From the NCBI GenBank assembly GCA_900169235.1, contig FWCC01000318.1, forward strand, positions 1 through 64,000: a stretch of DNA of 64,000 nt, given 5' to 3'. The notes beneath the pieces are model-generated. The model saw nothing but the letters and a program-made list of their open reading frames with translations, did no database searches and was not told where the DNA came from. The stretch comes from Zarea fungicola. Lineage: Eukaryota; Ascomycota; Sordariomycetes; Hypocreales; Cordycipitaceae. The translations under genes and the position numbers were made by a program. This document shows, piece after piece, positions 11,557 to 21,824 of the stretch (its first letter is position 1; every line of letters starts with the position of its first letter).

Positions 11557-12106
11557 CTAGGGGCGCCGAATACTCCGGATGACAGAGTCGAGTTGCCCAA
11601 GGATTGCCTCTCGTTCCTTCAGTGCTTCCTGACGTTCTGCCTCGGCCGCCTTGAGATCCTCCTCCAGGTCCTTTATCGCCCTTTCCTGATCTTGTTCGCT
11701 GTTGTTCAATCCAGGCAGCAGCGATATAAGGTATTCGATTTGCTGTTCCTTGAAGATAAGATCGCGCGAAAGCTCATTCAGGCCGGCCGCAAATTCGTCC
11801 TCTGGGAGAGGGTCAACTACAGGCGACAACAAGCGTTAGCACAAGGACGATAAGGCTTGTTTTCTGATTCTCAGCAACCTCACCCTCTTTTTGGATTGGC
11901 TCCTGCTTCACATCGCGAACTTTATCGTTGGGGCCAAGAACTTCTAGGTCGTGTCTTCGGTGGACAAAGTGCAGGCATGCGACGAACTGCTGAGCGAGCT
12001 GTGCCCAAGACATGTCAGCCGTTATCTTGCCCGTAAACTGTCACATAGATTCCTTGCCGCTCACCTGATCTACAGCATCCTGCAGCTGTGTCAGACTATC
12101 GCCCAT
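11557..12106 (-). CDS. MED21: Mediator complex subunit 21 (Srb7)
   Basis: Three exons, complement(11557..11816, 11884..11998, 12065..12106), give 138 residues, the usual size for fungal Med21. Med21 is a small, essential subunit of the Mediator middle module. It pairs with Med7 through a coiled-coil hinge and links regulators to RNA polymerase II. Recognisable segments are [14 protein letters not shown], then [19 protein letters not shown], then [23 protein letters not shown]-terminal heptad-rich coiled coil (about residues 85-135) ends the protein. Exon 1 is only 42 nt and ends in phase 0 at CAG|GTGAGC. Exon 2 ends AAAGAGG|GTGAGG and rejoins to give [11 protein letters not shown]. The promoter is shared with SEC62. 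Confidence 0.95.
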
Positions 12107-12572
12107 TTTTGTGCAGAAAATATTCTCAAATTTGGTCGGAATGACGCAATAGACGCTCGGGTGTCAATCAAGTTGCGGAGAGGCCTGCAAGATCGGTTGG
12201 TAAACGGCCCCGGCAAAGCGCAAGAGTGTACTGTGCCAATGACAACTATTGGCACTGGGCCCCAACTAGCACCTGCGCTCCTAGATGGGAAGACTGCTAG
12301 CCTAAGCGGATCGCGGGCAATAGACGATCCGGCAGTACCACACAGCAAAGCAAAGCCACCTGGTCACAAAGTTGTGTAATAGGTGTCATCCAGGAGGCAC
12401 AGGTTTCTTTTTGTTTCTGTGAACTTGCACCAGCGTTTTGCTCCGCGTCGGTTTTTAAGCAGCCCGGGACACACAGTCTTTTCAATTCTTTTTCTGGTCC
12501 CTCTTTTTCTTAGTCTTCTCTCTCATTTAAATTTCCCCTCCCTCAAATAATAATCGTGAAGCCTATAACCAA
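12107..12572. promoter_or_regulatory. Bidirectional promoter MED21 / SEC62
   Basis: Only 466 nt separate the two divergent start codons. It contains a CCAAT word at 12236-12240 and an inverted one (ATTGG) at 12248-12252, eight nt apart. A TC-rich tract (about 12478-12545) lies directly in front of the SEC62 ATG and is typical of fungal housekeeping leaders. Confidence 0.6.
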
Positions 12573-12850
12573 ATGTCTGCGCCGCCACCTCAGCAACAGC
12601 CTTTTCCAGGCGGCATGCCCATGCCGGGGCAGCAGCCCACCCCCGAGCAGATTGCAGAGCTGCAGCGCCGCATAACCGAGGATGCGCAAAGAGCCGGCAT
12701 GACGGTCCCCGAGTTCATCGAGCACATCAAGCGGCAGCGCTTGCAGATGATGCAGCAGCAGCAGCAGCAGCAGCAGCACCAACACCAGCACGGCGGCGAA
12801 AACGACCACGGCCATAGCCACGATCATGGTTCCAACGACCATGGTCACAG

Positions 12851-12881
<31 letters not shown>

Positions 12882-13854
12882 TCCCATGGACACTCGCACC
12901 CTCACCAGCAGCAGCAGGGCCAACCCCAGCCCATCACACCAGGACCCCCCAACCCCAAGGCCATTGCGCTGGCCAAGTTCCTGCGCAGCCAGGATCTCAA
13001 GCCGCGCACCGTCATCCTCAACGGCGAGCGCAAGGACATGTTCCGCGTCAAACGCGCGCTGCGGGTGCTCCAATCACCGGCCTACGAGAAGGCACGCAAG
13101 AAGAACCCGCTGCTGCAGGAGATTACCGACCGGGCGTCACTCGAAAACACGTTCAAGCTGTTGCCTCTTAGCATGCTCGCTCTCCGCGTCTCTCAGATCG
13201 AGCCCGCACTCGGCCCAAACGGCAAGAAGCCCAAGCGCGTCAAGGGCCAGTGGAACGTGCGCATCGAGCAGCAGCAAGAAGCCCAAGAGGAGATGTACTA
13301 CGTGTGGCTGTGGGAGGGTAGCCAGGTCAAGCGCCAGCTGTACGCCGCTCTCGCCCTCGTTGTCATCTTTGCCATTGTCTTGTACCCCCTGTGGCCGCTC
13401 AAGCTGCGCCAGGGTGTGTATTATCTCAGTTGGGGCATGCTTGGGCTCCTCGGTCTCTTCTTTGCCATGGCCATCTTCCGTGTCATCCTGTTTTGCATTA
13501 CATATTTCGCGGTACCACCCGGTCTCTGGTTGTACCCCAACCTCTGGGAGGATGTTTCTTTCATGGACAGTTTCCGACCTGTCTGGGCGTGGCATGAGGT
13601 ACGTTTCCACTCACACCAATTTGCTTCTGTAAAATGCAACAATTACTAACATATTAAAAAAAAAAAAGACTGAGAAGCCCAAGAAAAAGAAGAAGCGCGC
13701 TGCCCCTGGCGCCGCTAATCCCGCCATGGCTGCCGCTACAGGACAAGTCGCACCGACAACTGCAACAACAACTGGTACTGATACCCAAATCAAAACGGTG
13801 CCTCAACAGCGATATGTGGCACCTAAGGTGGAGGAGCTTCCGGACGACGAGTAG
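12573..13854 (+). CDS. SEC62: ER translocation protein Sec62
   Basis: Two exons, join(12573..13598, 13669..13854), encode 403 residues. Sec62 is an ER membrane protein that works with Sec63 and the Sec61 channel in post-translational import. The N-terminus is Pro/Gln-rich, followed by a helix (PEQIAELQRRITEDAQRAG). A poly-Gln and His/Asp-rich block (about residues 61-112) comes next. The conserved cytosolic domain runs from about 127 to 235 (AIALAKFLRSQDLKPRTVIL... through FKLLPLSMLALRV). Two membrane spans lie near 257-275 and 283-310, separated by a short loop. The C-terminal tail begins with a lysine run (KPKKKKKR) and ends in acidic ELPDDE. The intron falls at WHE|TEK in phase 0 (GTACGT...AAAAG). 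The odd part is the His/Asp block (see findings). Confidence 0.95.
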
Positions 13855-14242
13855 ACTACCTGCGAATGATCTAATGAAAAGCAGAAATCAGCTAGGCAAG
13901 GAACGCGGCCGAAAAAAAGTCAAGAGGAATTTTTTCCGAAGTATCAGGGGCCGAAAGGGTTGTGGAGAATCTGGGTTTGAGTTTTAGGAGTTATGTATAG
14001 ATTTTTTTTTTCAACTATTTATTGCTGTGAAAGACGGAATTGAAGTTTGGGTGTTGACGGATGCTTTACAAGGACGTCCTCTACGAGAAAACAAAACTAA
14101 TGTGAATCGTAAAAGCGTGTGCACATGTACACATTCATAAGATTTTTTTGGGAAAAAAAAAATCCTTCGTCTATTCCCAGTGTTGGGCCTCAGCCAGTCA
14201 GGCACAGAAAACCACATGCTTCTACAAACTCAATTGCGCCAG
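13855..14242. other. Convergent 3' intergenic region
   Basis: This is the 3' flank shared by SEC62 (+) and the RNase T2 gene (-). It contains T- and A-runs (14003-14011, 14153-14161) but no coding signal. Confidence 0.6.
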
Positions 14243-15621
14243 CTATTTCTTGCAGCTGCTGTTGCCCTCCTCGCTGCCCTTGGCACGTTTGTAGTACCAA
14301 ATGGCGTTCTCAGCCTTGGCGCAACTGGTGACGCTGCCGCCGGTGACGTCGGCGTTTAGCTTGACAATGTTCTTGTCCTGAACGCGGCCCTTTACGTGCT
14401 GGTAGTACCACACCTCCTGGAGCTGGACGCGACCGTTGTCCTTGGAGCCCTTGCCGGCGGCGGTCTCGTTGAAGCGCGGGCCACCACAGCCCAGGTAGGG
14501 CGTTTTGCCGTAACCCCTGGTTAAGGCGTCCTGGATGTGGGAAAGGGTGTAGCTAGTGGCGTTGGAGGGCGTGATGCCGGCGTCGGCAAGCCAGCGCCAG
14601 GTGGGGAGATCTTTGTAGTAATCGATGACCGTCTCAAAGAACTCGAACATATCGTCGTGCTCGGCAGCCTTGGGGCCCTGCAATTTGAAAAGCGAAAAAA
14701 AAAAAAATTTAATTAGAGAAAAGGTTACAAAGATGGTAAAATAGACCTGCCAACTTACGAAGCACTCGGTCTGGAAGGTCGAGTAGCAGGTGGCGTGCTT
14801 GGAGAACTCGTGGGCCCAAAAGACCCAGTTGAGGTCGCCTTGGCTGACCCAGAACTTCTTCATATAGGCGAGCAGGTCAAACTTGCCGTAGGGCGCAAAC
14901 CAGTTGTCAATAGACTCGCCCTTGTAGGGAGGTACAGGCTTGCCGCTGGGAGTACCAGTGGTGGTGTTGGGAGACGGCTTGGGGTCATACTGGCGGCTCA
15001 GGTCGCAGTACTGGGTATAAGAGCCTGTGGCCATGTTAGAGATTTCATCTGGGGGCGAATAGCTTCTATCAAGCTCAATATGTACCATTGCAGAAGTCTA
15101 GAGAATGCGATATGTCAGCGACTAGTTCTAAACGACTGAGCGTAGGTCAGGAAAGCATACCAGGCCAAAGACCGTGAATTGTCCAGGACTTTTGGGGCAG
15201 AATCTGGCCCTCGCTTTCATGGCCTGTATAGGTGTCCCAAAACTGTGTTTGGAGCTATGTTAAAGCTTTCTGTCAGTCAATGGCCCACCAGACAAGTAAT
15301 AACGCCTAGCTTGCGCCAAGCCGGGAAGCCTATGCATACCACCAAGCCGCCAAAAGTCTCGGAGCAGCACGTGTCGACCTTGGCGGGAGTCGCGTCAGCG
15401 GAGCAGGACAGCACAGGCTCGCCTACAAGAGGCGTGGATAATTGGTTAGCATGGGGTTTGCTCAGTCCATTTTGAAATCTGGCCAAGAACATCGGGTCTG
15501 GGGCAAGGGTGAAGAACGCACTCAGCACACAAGTGTGGTTGTCGGAGGTGACGCCGGGGTACAAGGCGGCAGTTGCCAACGGCAGTAGTGCCGCGACGGG
15601 GAGGACGAGAGACTTCACCAT
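14243..15621 (-). CDS. Secreted ribonuclease T2
   Basis: Six exons, complement(14243..14677, 14759..15024, 15086..15097, 15161..15254, 15340..15422, 15522..15621), give 329 residues. RNase T2 enzymes are secreted or vacuolar acid endoribonucleases that cut RNA via 2',3'-cyclic phosphates. The N-terminus is a signal peptide (MVKSLVLPVAALLPLATAA). Catalytic segment CAS I is SWTIHGLWPDFC and CAS II is WAHEFSKHATC, so the active-site histidines are present. Many cysteines (NHTCVL, LSC, DTCC, YCDL, GCGG, SSCKK) fit the disulfide pattern of fungal T2 enzymes. N-glycosylation sequons include NHT, NAT and NSS. An intron interrupts CAS I directly after HGLWP, and exon 4 is only 12 nt. Every junction keeps frame and removes in-frame stops, so the model is consistent although intricate. 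Confidence 0.92.
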
Positions 15622-16537
15622 TATCGCTTTTGAATAGCAATTAAAGACACAAGTAACAATCAGAGGATTTGCCAGGCGACAACTTAAGAAGAAAGAGAAG
15701 AAGAAGAGAACTGCGATGAGCCGAGACTGATTTGCTGGCCTGCTCTTTTTGTGTTAGCACATGCTGGGGGGACCTGCAGGTTGAATATTTTGTGCGGGGC
15801 GGACCTTTGACAGCTACCTGCAGGCTTCAGGCATCATGCAAATTTTTAATTAAATAGTAACTGCTCTTCTAGCCCCAGTTCTCAGCTGGCGTTTGCCCAA
15901 ATTCTTTTTCTGGGAGAATACCGAATAATTTCACGAGCCAACCGGCCCGTAAACGACGGGCTTAGGCCAAGTGGTGGACATGGCATTGAAAGATGGACAC
16001 CACCTGCGTTGGAGCAGCGCTGTGGTTCGCCAATTGGACGCTGAGAGGCGCATACGCTAGTGCCAAGATCGCAGGAGCTTAACGGCCTGGGCTGAGCTTG
16101 ACCCAATCCAGCCCGCTTCTCGGTGGCCTTTTGGGTTTATGCGGCCAAGTCCGATGTTGTCGCTATCTCGGTTAGGGGATCACGGGGCAACCAGCCAACT
16201 TGGTGCCCTGATCCAGCCTAAATAAGCCGCAATACAGTGAGTGACTTGGGGCCAGCTGAGCCAATCAATATATTGGGCTTCAGGCTCTACCAATTGCCAG
16301 CATCCGCCTCGGACTGTGAATTGCCAGCAAAGCCACTGCGGGCAGACACGACGTTGCAGGAGCAAAGGTCTCACCACGTGGTTGAATTTTTCTTCGTTCT
16401 ATTGTGAAATCGAATTTTCAGAGAAAGAGCCACTGATTTTCTACCAGCGACAACTGGGTGCCGTCGTAACTTTTATTTTATGATGATGGACTTGAACTAT
16501 ATGGATAGTTGCCCGCGTCCGCGAATCCGTCGCGGAC
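15622..16537. promoter_or_regulatory. RNase T2 promoter / GNAT 3' flank
   Basis: Both flanking genes run on the minus strand. A purine-rich tract at 15684-15712 (CT-rich in the transcript) lies just before the RNase T2 start. Four CCAAT-type words occur upstream (16030-16034, 16261-16265, inverse at 16272-16276, 16290-16294), a loose cluster that could bind the CCAAT-binding complex. No gene is visible. Confidence 0.5.
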
Positions 16538-17176
16538 TTATTCGTCATGCATACGAATGTACGCCAGGGCCGAGATATCCTTGTAGAAAAAGGTACCATT
16601 CTTAAGCTCCCCTGTTGGACTAAGACCATAATTAGGGATTTGTCCCATCTCGACATATCCTAGTCTTCGGTAGACAGTCTCAGCTGGGCTGCCTGACTCG
16701 GTATCAAGAAGCTAGAACGCAATGTATTAGAGAGGTATTTCAAAGGGGGCAGATCTTCTTACTAGCAATGTTCGTTGTCGTTTAAAAGCCTCTTCCTCCA
16801 AAGAATTCATCAGCAGCCGGGCACCGCCTCTTCCGCGGAAGCTTTTGTGCACCAGAAGCTTCTCGACCATGCATCGAAACGGCCCCGTCTCGGAAAGAGG
16901 CATATAAAGCATGACAACACCCATGATCTCGGGTCCTCTAATTAGACCCGATTCATCCGTGCCCTTGATCAAGAGAAATATGAGTCTAACACCATTGACA
17001 ACTTCAGCGATGCGCTCCTTCCACCAAGATAGCAGCTTGTCGTGCGACAGTGGGGGTACAAAGGTGGCGATCGTTCGGTCTTGGGTTATGCAAGAGGCGT
17101 GGATAGCAGCAAGGTATGGCGTTACATGTGAGTGCTCCTTTGCATCGAAAAAGATGACGGATGCAGATTCCGACAT
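16538..17176 (-). CDS. GNAT-family N-acetyltransferase
   Basis: Two exons, complement(16538..16711, 16763..17176), encode 195 residues, the usual size for a single GNAT domain. These enzymes move an acetyl group from acetyl-CoA to an amine; the substrate here cannot be read from the sequence. The acetyl-CoA-binding motif A is VEKLLVHKSFRGRGGARLL, with the R-x-x-G-x-G/A signature at RGRGGA (about residues 114-119). The second exon supplies the usual final part, GSPAETVYRRLGYVEMGQIPNYG, including the tyrosine position that often serves as general acid. The intron (GTAAGA...TTCTAG) is in phase 0 after TLL. The ATG at 17176 is chosen because the frame upstream of it has no ATG. Confidence 0.88.
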
Positions 17177-18094
17177 AATGTGATATGCTATGTAAATAAT
17201 TTGCCCCGAGGCGGCAGCAGGCACAAGTGTGTCCCTCAAGTCTCAACGAGTAAGTCTATTCTCTCTGCCCGGCAAGATTCGCTGCTCGGTAAATGACTAA
17301 GTTGCAAATATTGGATATGTATATGGATCCAATGTCGTTGCGACACACCGCGGAATCGATCGCCTATCCAGAAGTCGCTGATGATTTTCGTGTTGCAAAG
17401 TGCGAGCGGGCGGTGGAGCCTTGCCTGGGAAGAGCGTCAGAGGCCGGGATCGCCAACCCAGTCTTGATTTTTTTTTGCCGCTACTCCTGGCTCCTCCTTT
17501 CTAAGTAGAAACTTGGTTTCATCTCCATTGTGTTCACCAAAACCACGGGTCATCCAGCCCACGATGTTTCATAAAACTATATCTTCCATGAGTCGTTTAA
17601 AATGTTATTAATAAAAAGAATAAAATTATTTCGTCTCAGCGCCGTCCGTTTGTTCACCTACTATCTCTATATCAGTACTAAGCTGCTGGCGTTTAATAAG
17701 GCAGGAAGGCACCATGCAGCCCCCCAGTTGGGACTCTATTAGTGGGTAGGGCGAGACTTTAAATACTTTACCCTCCATCAACCAGCAAGGACGACTTTGT
17801 AAGAAGCAGCATCTAGATTTTAAATCTCTTCACTGGCAAGTTTCCCTCGTGTATTGATGCGCAGCTGAGTCTAGAGCCGCACGCCTGGGTAGCAGGTTGG
17901 TTGAGCCATTTACGGCCACCGGCAAGCTATATCCGAGTTCCCAGCCTTCTATTTTCTACACGCAGCATCAACTATTCGTATCCCATGCCTGTACTGTGGC
18001 ATACAGTCAAAGAAAAATATAGTTTAAAAAAAAGCAGCGATACTGGTCTCGTCGGTTTCAGACCGCAACATCACACTGAAGCAGTCTTGCAGCC
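17177..18094. promoter_or_regulatory. Divergent intergenic region (GNAT / PLD)
   Basis: About 0.9 kb between divergent starts. It contains an AT-rich stretch near 17590-17630 and no convincing gene; the small frame at 17293-17508 has no family resemblance. Confidence 0.55.
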
Positions 18095-21000
18095 ATGGAA
18101 CCCGATTCCCAAACATCCGAACAACAACACCGCACACCATTTACAAAGGTCGAGGCTGGCCTAGAGGCACTTTTTGGTGGTGAAAAACATTCTCACGCGC
18201 ATGTTGGTCATGTATGTGACCATTTGCACCCCGAGCACATTACAAACCGCTATCATTCTTTTGCGCCTGAAACGACGGGTGAAGCTAAGTGGTATGTCGA
18301 TGGCTGCTCATACTTCTGGGCCGTCTCTGAGGCTCTTGAACGTAAGTCGGTGGCAAGCCGAGGGCATGCATTTTCTTTCTGCTGATCAATCCAACAGGAG
18401 CACAAGAGTCTATCTATATTCTTGACTGGTGGCTCAGCCCAGAGCTATATCTGCGGCGCCCACCGTCCAAAAATGCCAAGTATCGTCTCGACGTCATGCT
18501 CCAAGCGGCTGCTGAGCGGGGTGTCGTTATCAACGTAATTATTTACAAAGAGGTGCAGGCTGCACTCACGCTTGATTCACTAGTATGCACCTAGACATGT
18601 TGCCCTGTGTCTACCATAACTTCGGCTAATGAAACTGTAAGCACACAAAACAAGCGTTGGAGGCTTTGCATCCCAATATTCATGTCTTCCGCCATCCTGA
18701 CCATGTGCCCACCGGCTATGATATCAAATCCGAATTTAAGAAAGCCTTTAAGGACCTTACTCACTTCGATTTAGCCAAGGCATCTCACGCCGCTATCAAG
18801 GCTATTTACGGCGTTACAGACGACATCGTCCTGTACTGGGCACATCATGAGAAGCTTCTCATTGTGGATAATAGAATTTGCTTCATGGGCGGGCTTGATT
18901 TATGCTTTGGCCGGTGGGACACAAATACACATCCAATAGCTGATGTACACCCAGGTGACTTGGATGCTATCATCTTCCCAGGCCAAGACTACAACAATGC
19001 TCGGATATTTGACTTTGCCAACGTTGGTGATTGGAATCAAAACCAGTGTATGTTCCCAGTAGCACAACTTGGATACCCTCAAACTTAACAACAGGAATTT
19101 GAACAGTGGACAGGACAAAGAATTCAAGAATGGGATGGTCCGATGTGTCCCTTTGCTTGACTGGTGCTGTCGCTGGTAGTCTCGTTAACCACTTTGTTGA
19201 CCGTTGGTGCGTACGCCTAACCCGGTTCCTTCCCCTATTCTTACAATGCCTAGGAATTATTTGTTCGACGCAAAGTACAGTGAGAAGAATGGCACGAAGT
19301 ATGCTGCCATAGATACGCAAGACCCGATTGAGCACATTGGAAAATCTGTAAACGAGGCAGTTGGTTCGCTCAGAAAACGTTTCACGGAAAGCCTTCGAGG
19401 TCTCGGCTCCCGGAAGAAAGCTGCTAAGGAGGGTAAAGTCCGCATTCAACTCACTCGCAGGTCGGTGCCTCTTCCAAAATATCCTACAGCTGTATTTTGC
19501 TGATACTAAATCAAAACAGTTGTACCCGGTGGTCCTCTGGACACCGTACCGAGCATTCTATCGCAAATGCTTACGTCGACGCTATTATCAGCGCGAAGCA
19601 TTTCCTCTACATCGAGAATCAAGTAAGGCCTTTTTTTCCTTATTTCTTACTTTCCCATATTTCCCAGTCCTCATTCTAACTCGTCCAGTTTTTCATCACT
19701 GCCACAAGCAGCAAGCAGCACCCCGTCGTCAACAAAATCGGTGCAGCCATGGTTCAGCGGATTCGCCGCGCCCACACACACGGAGAACGGTTCAAGATAT
19801 GGGTAGTCATGCCAGCCGTCCCAGCCTTTGCCGGCGACCTCAAATCAAACGATGCTCTGGGCACGCGTGCCATTATGAAATACCAGTACAACTCTATCTG
19901 CCGAGGCGGCCACAGCATTCTAGAAAAGCTCCGTGCTGCAGGTATCCAGGACCCCGGCGAATACATTGGCTTTTACAATCTCCGAAACTTTGATCGCATC
20001 AACACCTCCACCACTCTGGAAATGGCCGAGGCCAAGGCAGGCGTGGCATATGAAGTAGCCCGTAAAGAGCACGATGATTTGGTTGGCGCTGGAAACTTCG
20101 TGCCAGGCGATGGAACAGGTGTAAAGATGGAGTCGTACCAAAAGTACCAAAAGTACCAAAAGGGAGCTCATGATACCATCGACAAGACAAAGGACTCTGT
20201 CTCCGCGGCTTACATGGACGGACGCGACGAACTGGAGCAATTCGTCTGGGACGGTGATGCTGAAGCAGAGATGGATGCCTTTGTGAGCGAGGAGCTATAC
20301 ATTCATACGAAGCTTCTCATCGCTGACGACCGTCTCGTCATATGCGGCTCTGCCAACCTGAACGATCGCTCCCAGCTCGGAACACACGACTCAGAGATTG
20401 CTGTCGTCATTGAGGACGGGCCCATGGTGTCGTCTACCATGAATGGCAAACCATACCAGGCGTCCCGCTTCGCCTCCTCGCTGCGACGCGAAATCTTTCG
20501 GAAGCACCTGGGCCTACTCGCGCACCAGGACCCTGAGAACCCAAACGCCAACTGGCACCCGGTAACGGACGCTATTAACGAGTACGACTGGGGCTCGCCC
20601 GGTGATATCCTTGTACGAGATCCTTTACATGCCAACTTCTCGAACCTCTGGCGCGGCACAGCGAAGGTGAATACGGAAATCTTCAGAAGGGCATTTCATG
20701 CTGTGCCTGATGACACAGTGCGCACGTGGAAAGACTATGACGAGTTCTACTCCAGGCACTTCAAAGCCCCAGCTGCCGATGCGAAGGCGAAAAACAAAGA
20801 GCAGACCGCTAGCAACAAGGACACCACCACTCCCGACGACAGTGTAGATGGCAAGCTCCCTGCCCCCACTGATGGCGGAAAGACTGCACTGCTAGCCAAG
20901 GAGGAGGGGAAAGAGTTGCAGCAAGCTAGTCAAGAGGTACAAGCCGAAGAAAAATTGCACAACGATGGAGGGATTGCGCGAACTAAAAAGGGAGAGCAAA

Positions 21001-21239
21001 GGGGGGCCGAAAATAACGAGGGTAGGGAAGATAAGACGGAGGCGGCCCAGCCAGAAAAGGTGGAATACGGGCACGTCGTCCGCAGTGAGTTTCCAGGGGG
21101 TATTAAGGAGCTCAAGGGATGGCTCAGTGGCGTGCGAGGCACCCTCGTCGAGATGCCGCTCGAGTTTCTAGCTGAAGTTGACGATATTGCTAGGGCGGGT
21201 CTCACGCTCAATAGCCTGACCGAGGAGATTTACACCTAG
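18095..21239 (+). CDS. Phospholipase D (short fungal type, two HKD motifs), with an apparent 1-nt frameshift
   Basis: Seven exons are inferred: 18095..18341, 18398..18582, about 18643..19047, 19107..19206, 19254..19460, 19520..19622 and 19689..21239, for about 930 residues. PLD hydrolyses phosphatidylcholine to phosphatidic acid. Both catalytic HKD motifs are intact: WAHHEKLLIVDNR near residue 210 and YIHTKLLIADDR near 621, each followed by the usual glycine/serine stretch (FMGGLDLCFGRWD; CGSANLNDRSQ). No PX or PH domain precedes them, which fits the short PLD of filamentous fungi rather than yeast Spo14. The C-terminal 150 residues are Lys/Glu-rich. Exon 2 ends in phase 0 (CTA|GTATGC), but the exon 3 acceptor (TGTAAG|CACACAAAC) opens one base out of phase, while all other junctions fit. 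A 9-bp unit is repeated three times in frame (YQK x3, 20136-20162). Confidence 0.88.
20136..20162 (+). repeat. In-frame 9-bp tandem repeat (TACCAAAAG x3)
   Basis: Three exact copies of a 9-bp unit encode Tyr-Gln-Lys three times within the phospholipase D gene, between the two HKD motifs. Because it stays in frame, copy-number change would alter length without breaking the protein. Confidence 0.95.
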
Positions 21240-21824
21240 AAAAACGCAAGTTACTAGACCGCCGCAATAGACCTACAAAGACGTGAGTCAGTAAAACAGA
21301 GATTTCTCACATTCACGAGTAATGCCAGTGCAATATTACATGGTTTTGTTTTTTGTGTTGTTGAAATTGTGTAAACAAAGAAAATAAAATACCAAAGAAG
21401 AAAACGAGAAGAATGAACAAAAAACAAGACTATACAGAAACCTCGCACCCACACGGTATAAGAAAAAAAATCCCCCACCGAAAGAAAAACTCCAGTTTGC
21501 AATCGCGTAACTCTCCAGCATGATGCAACAGCCAAGCACGTACATAAATAGCCCGGTTCCTTCTTCTGCTAGAACAGAGAGCGAGGAAGGAATTATCGCC
21601 CATTTGTCTATGTGTCTGCCTGCGCTCCAATACTTGGTTCGCTGTCACTCCAGCTGTGGACACAATGATACCCAAAAAGAAACAAGAAAGGGACAGGAAA
21701 GTGGCCTGATAAACATGAGAGGTATGCAACGTTGAACAGACAATATTGGAAATGTGGTCAATCTGAACTCGAGTCAAAGACACAGGCTCAGCTCTTGTGT
21801 CTTGACATCCGGGCAACGGCCAAT
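21240..21824. other. Convergent 3' intergenic region
   Basis: Shared 3' flank of phospholipase D (+) and the thioredoxin-fold gene (-), 585 nt. AT-rich around 21340-21430 with A runs. No gene seen. Confidence 0.6.
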
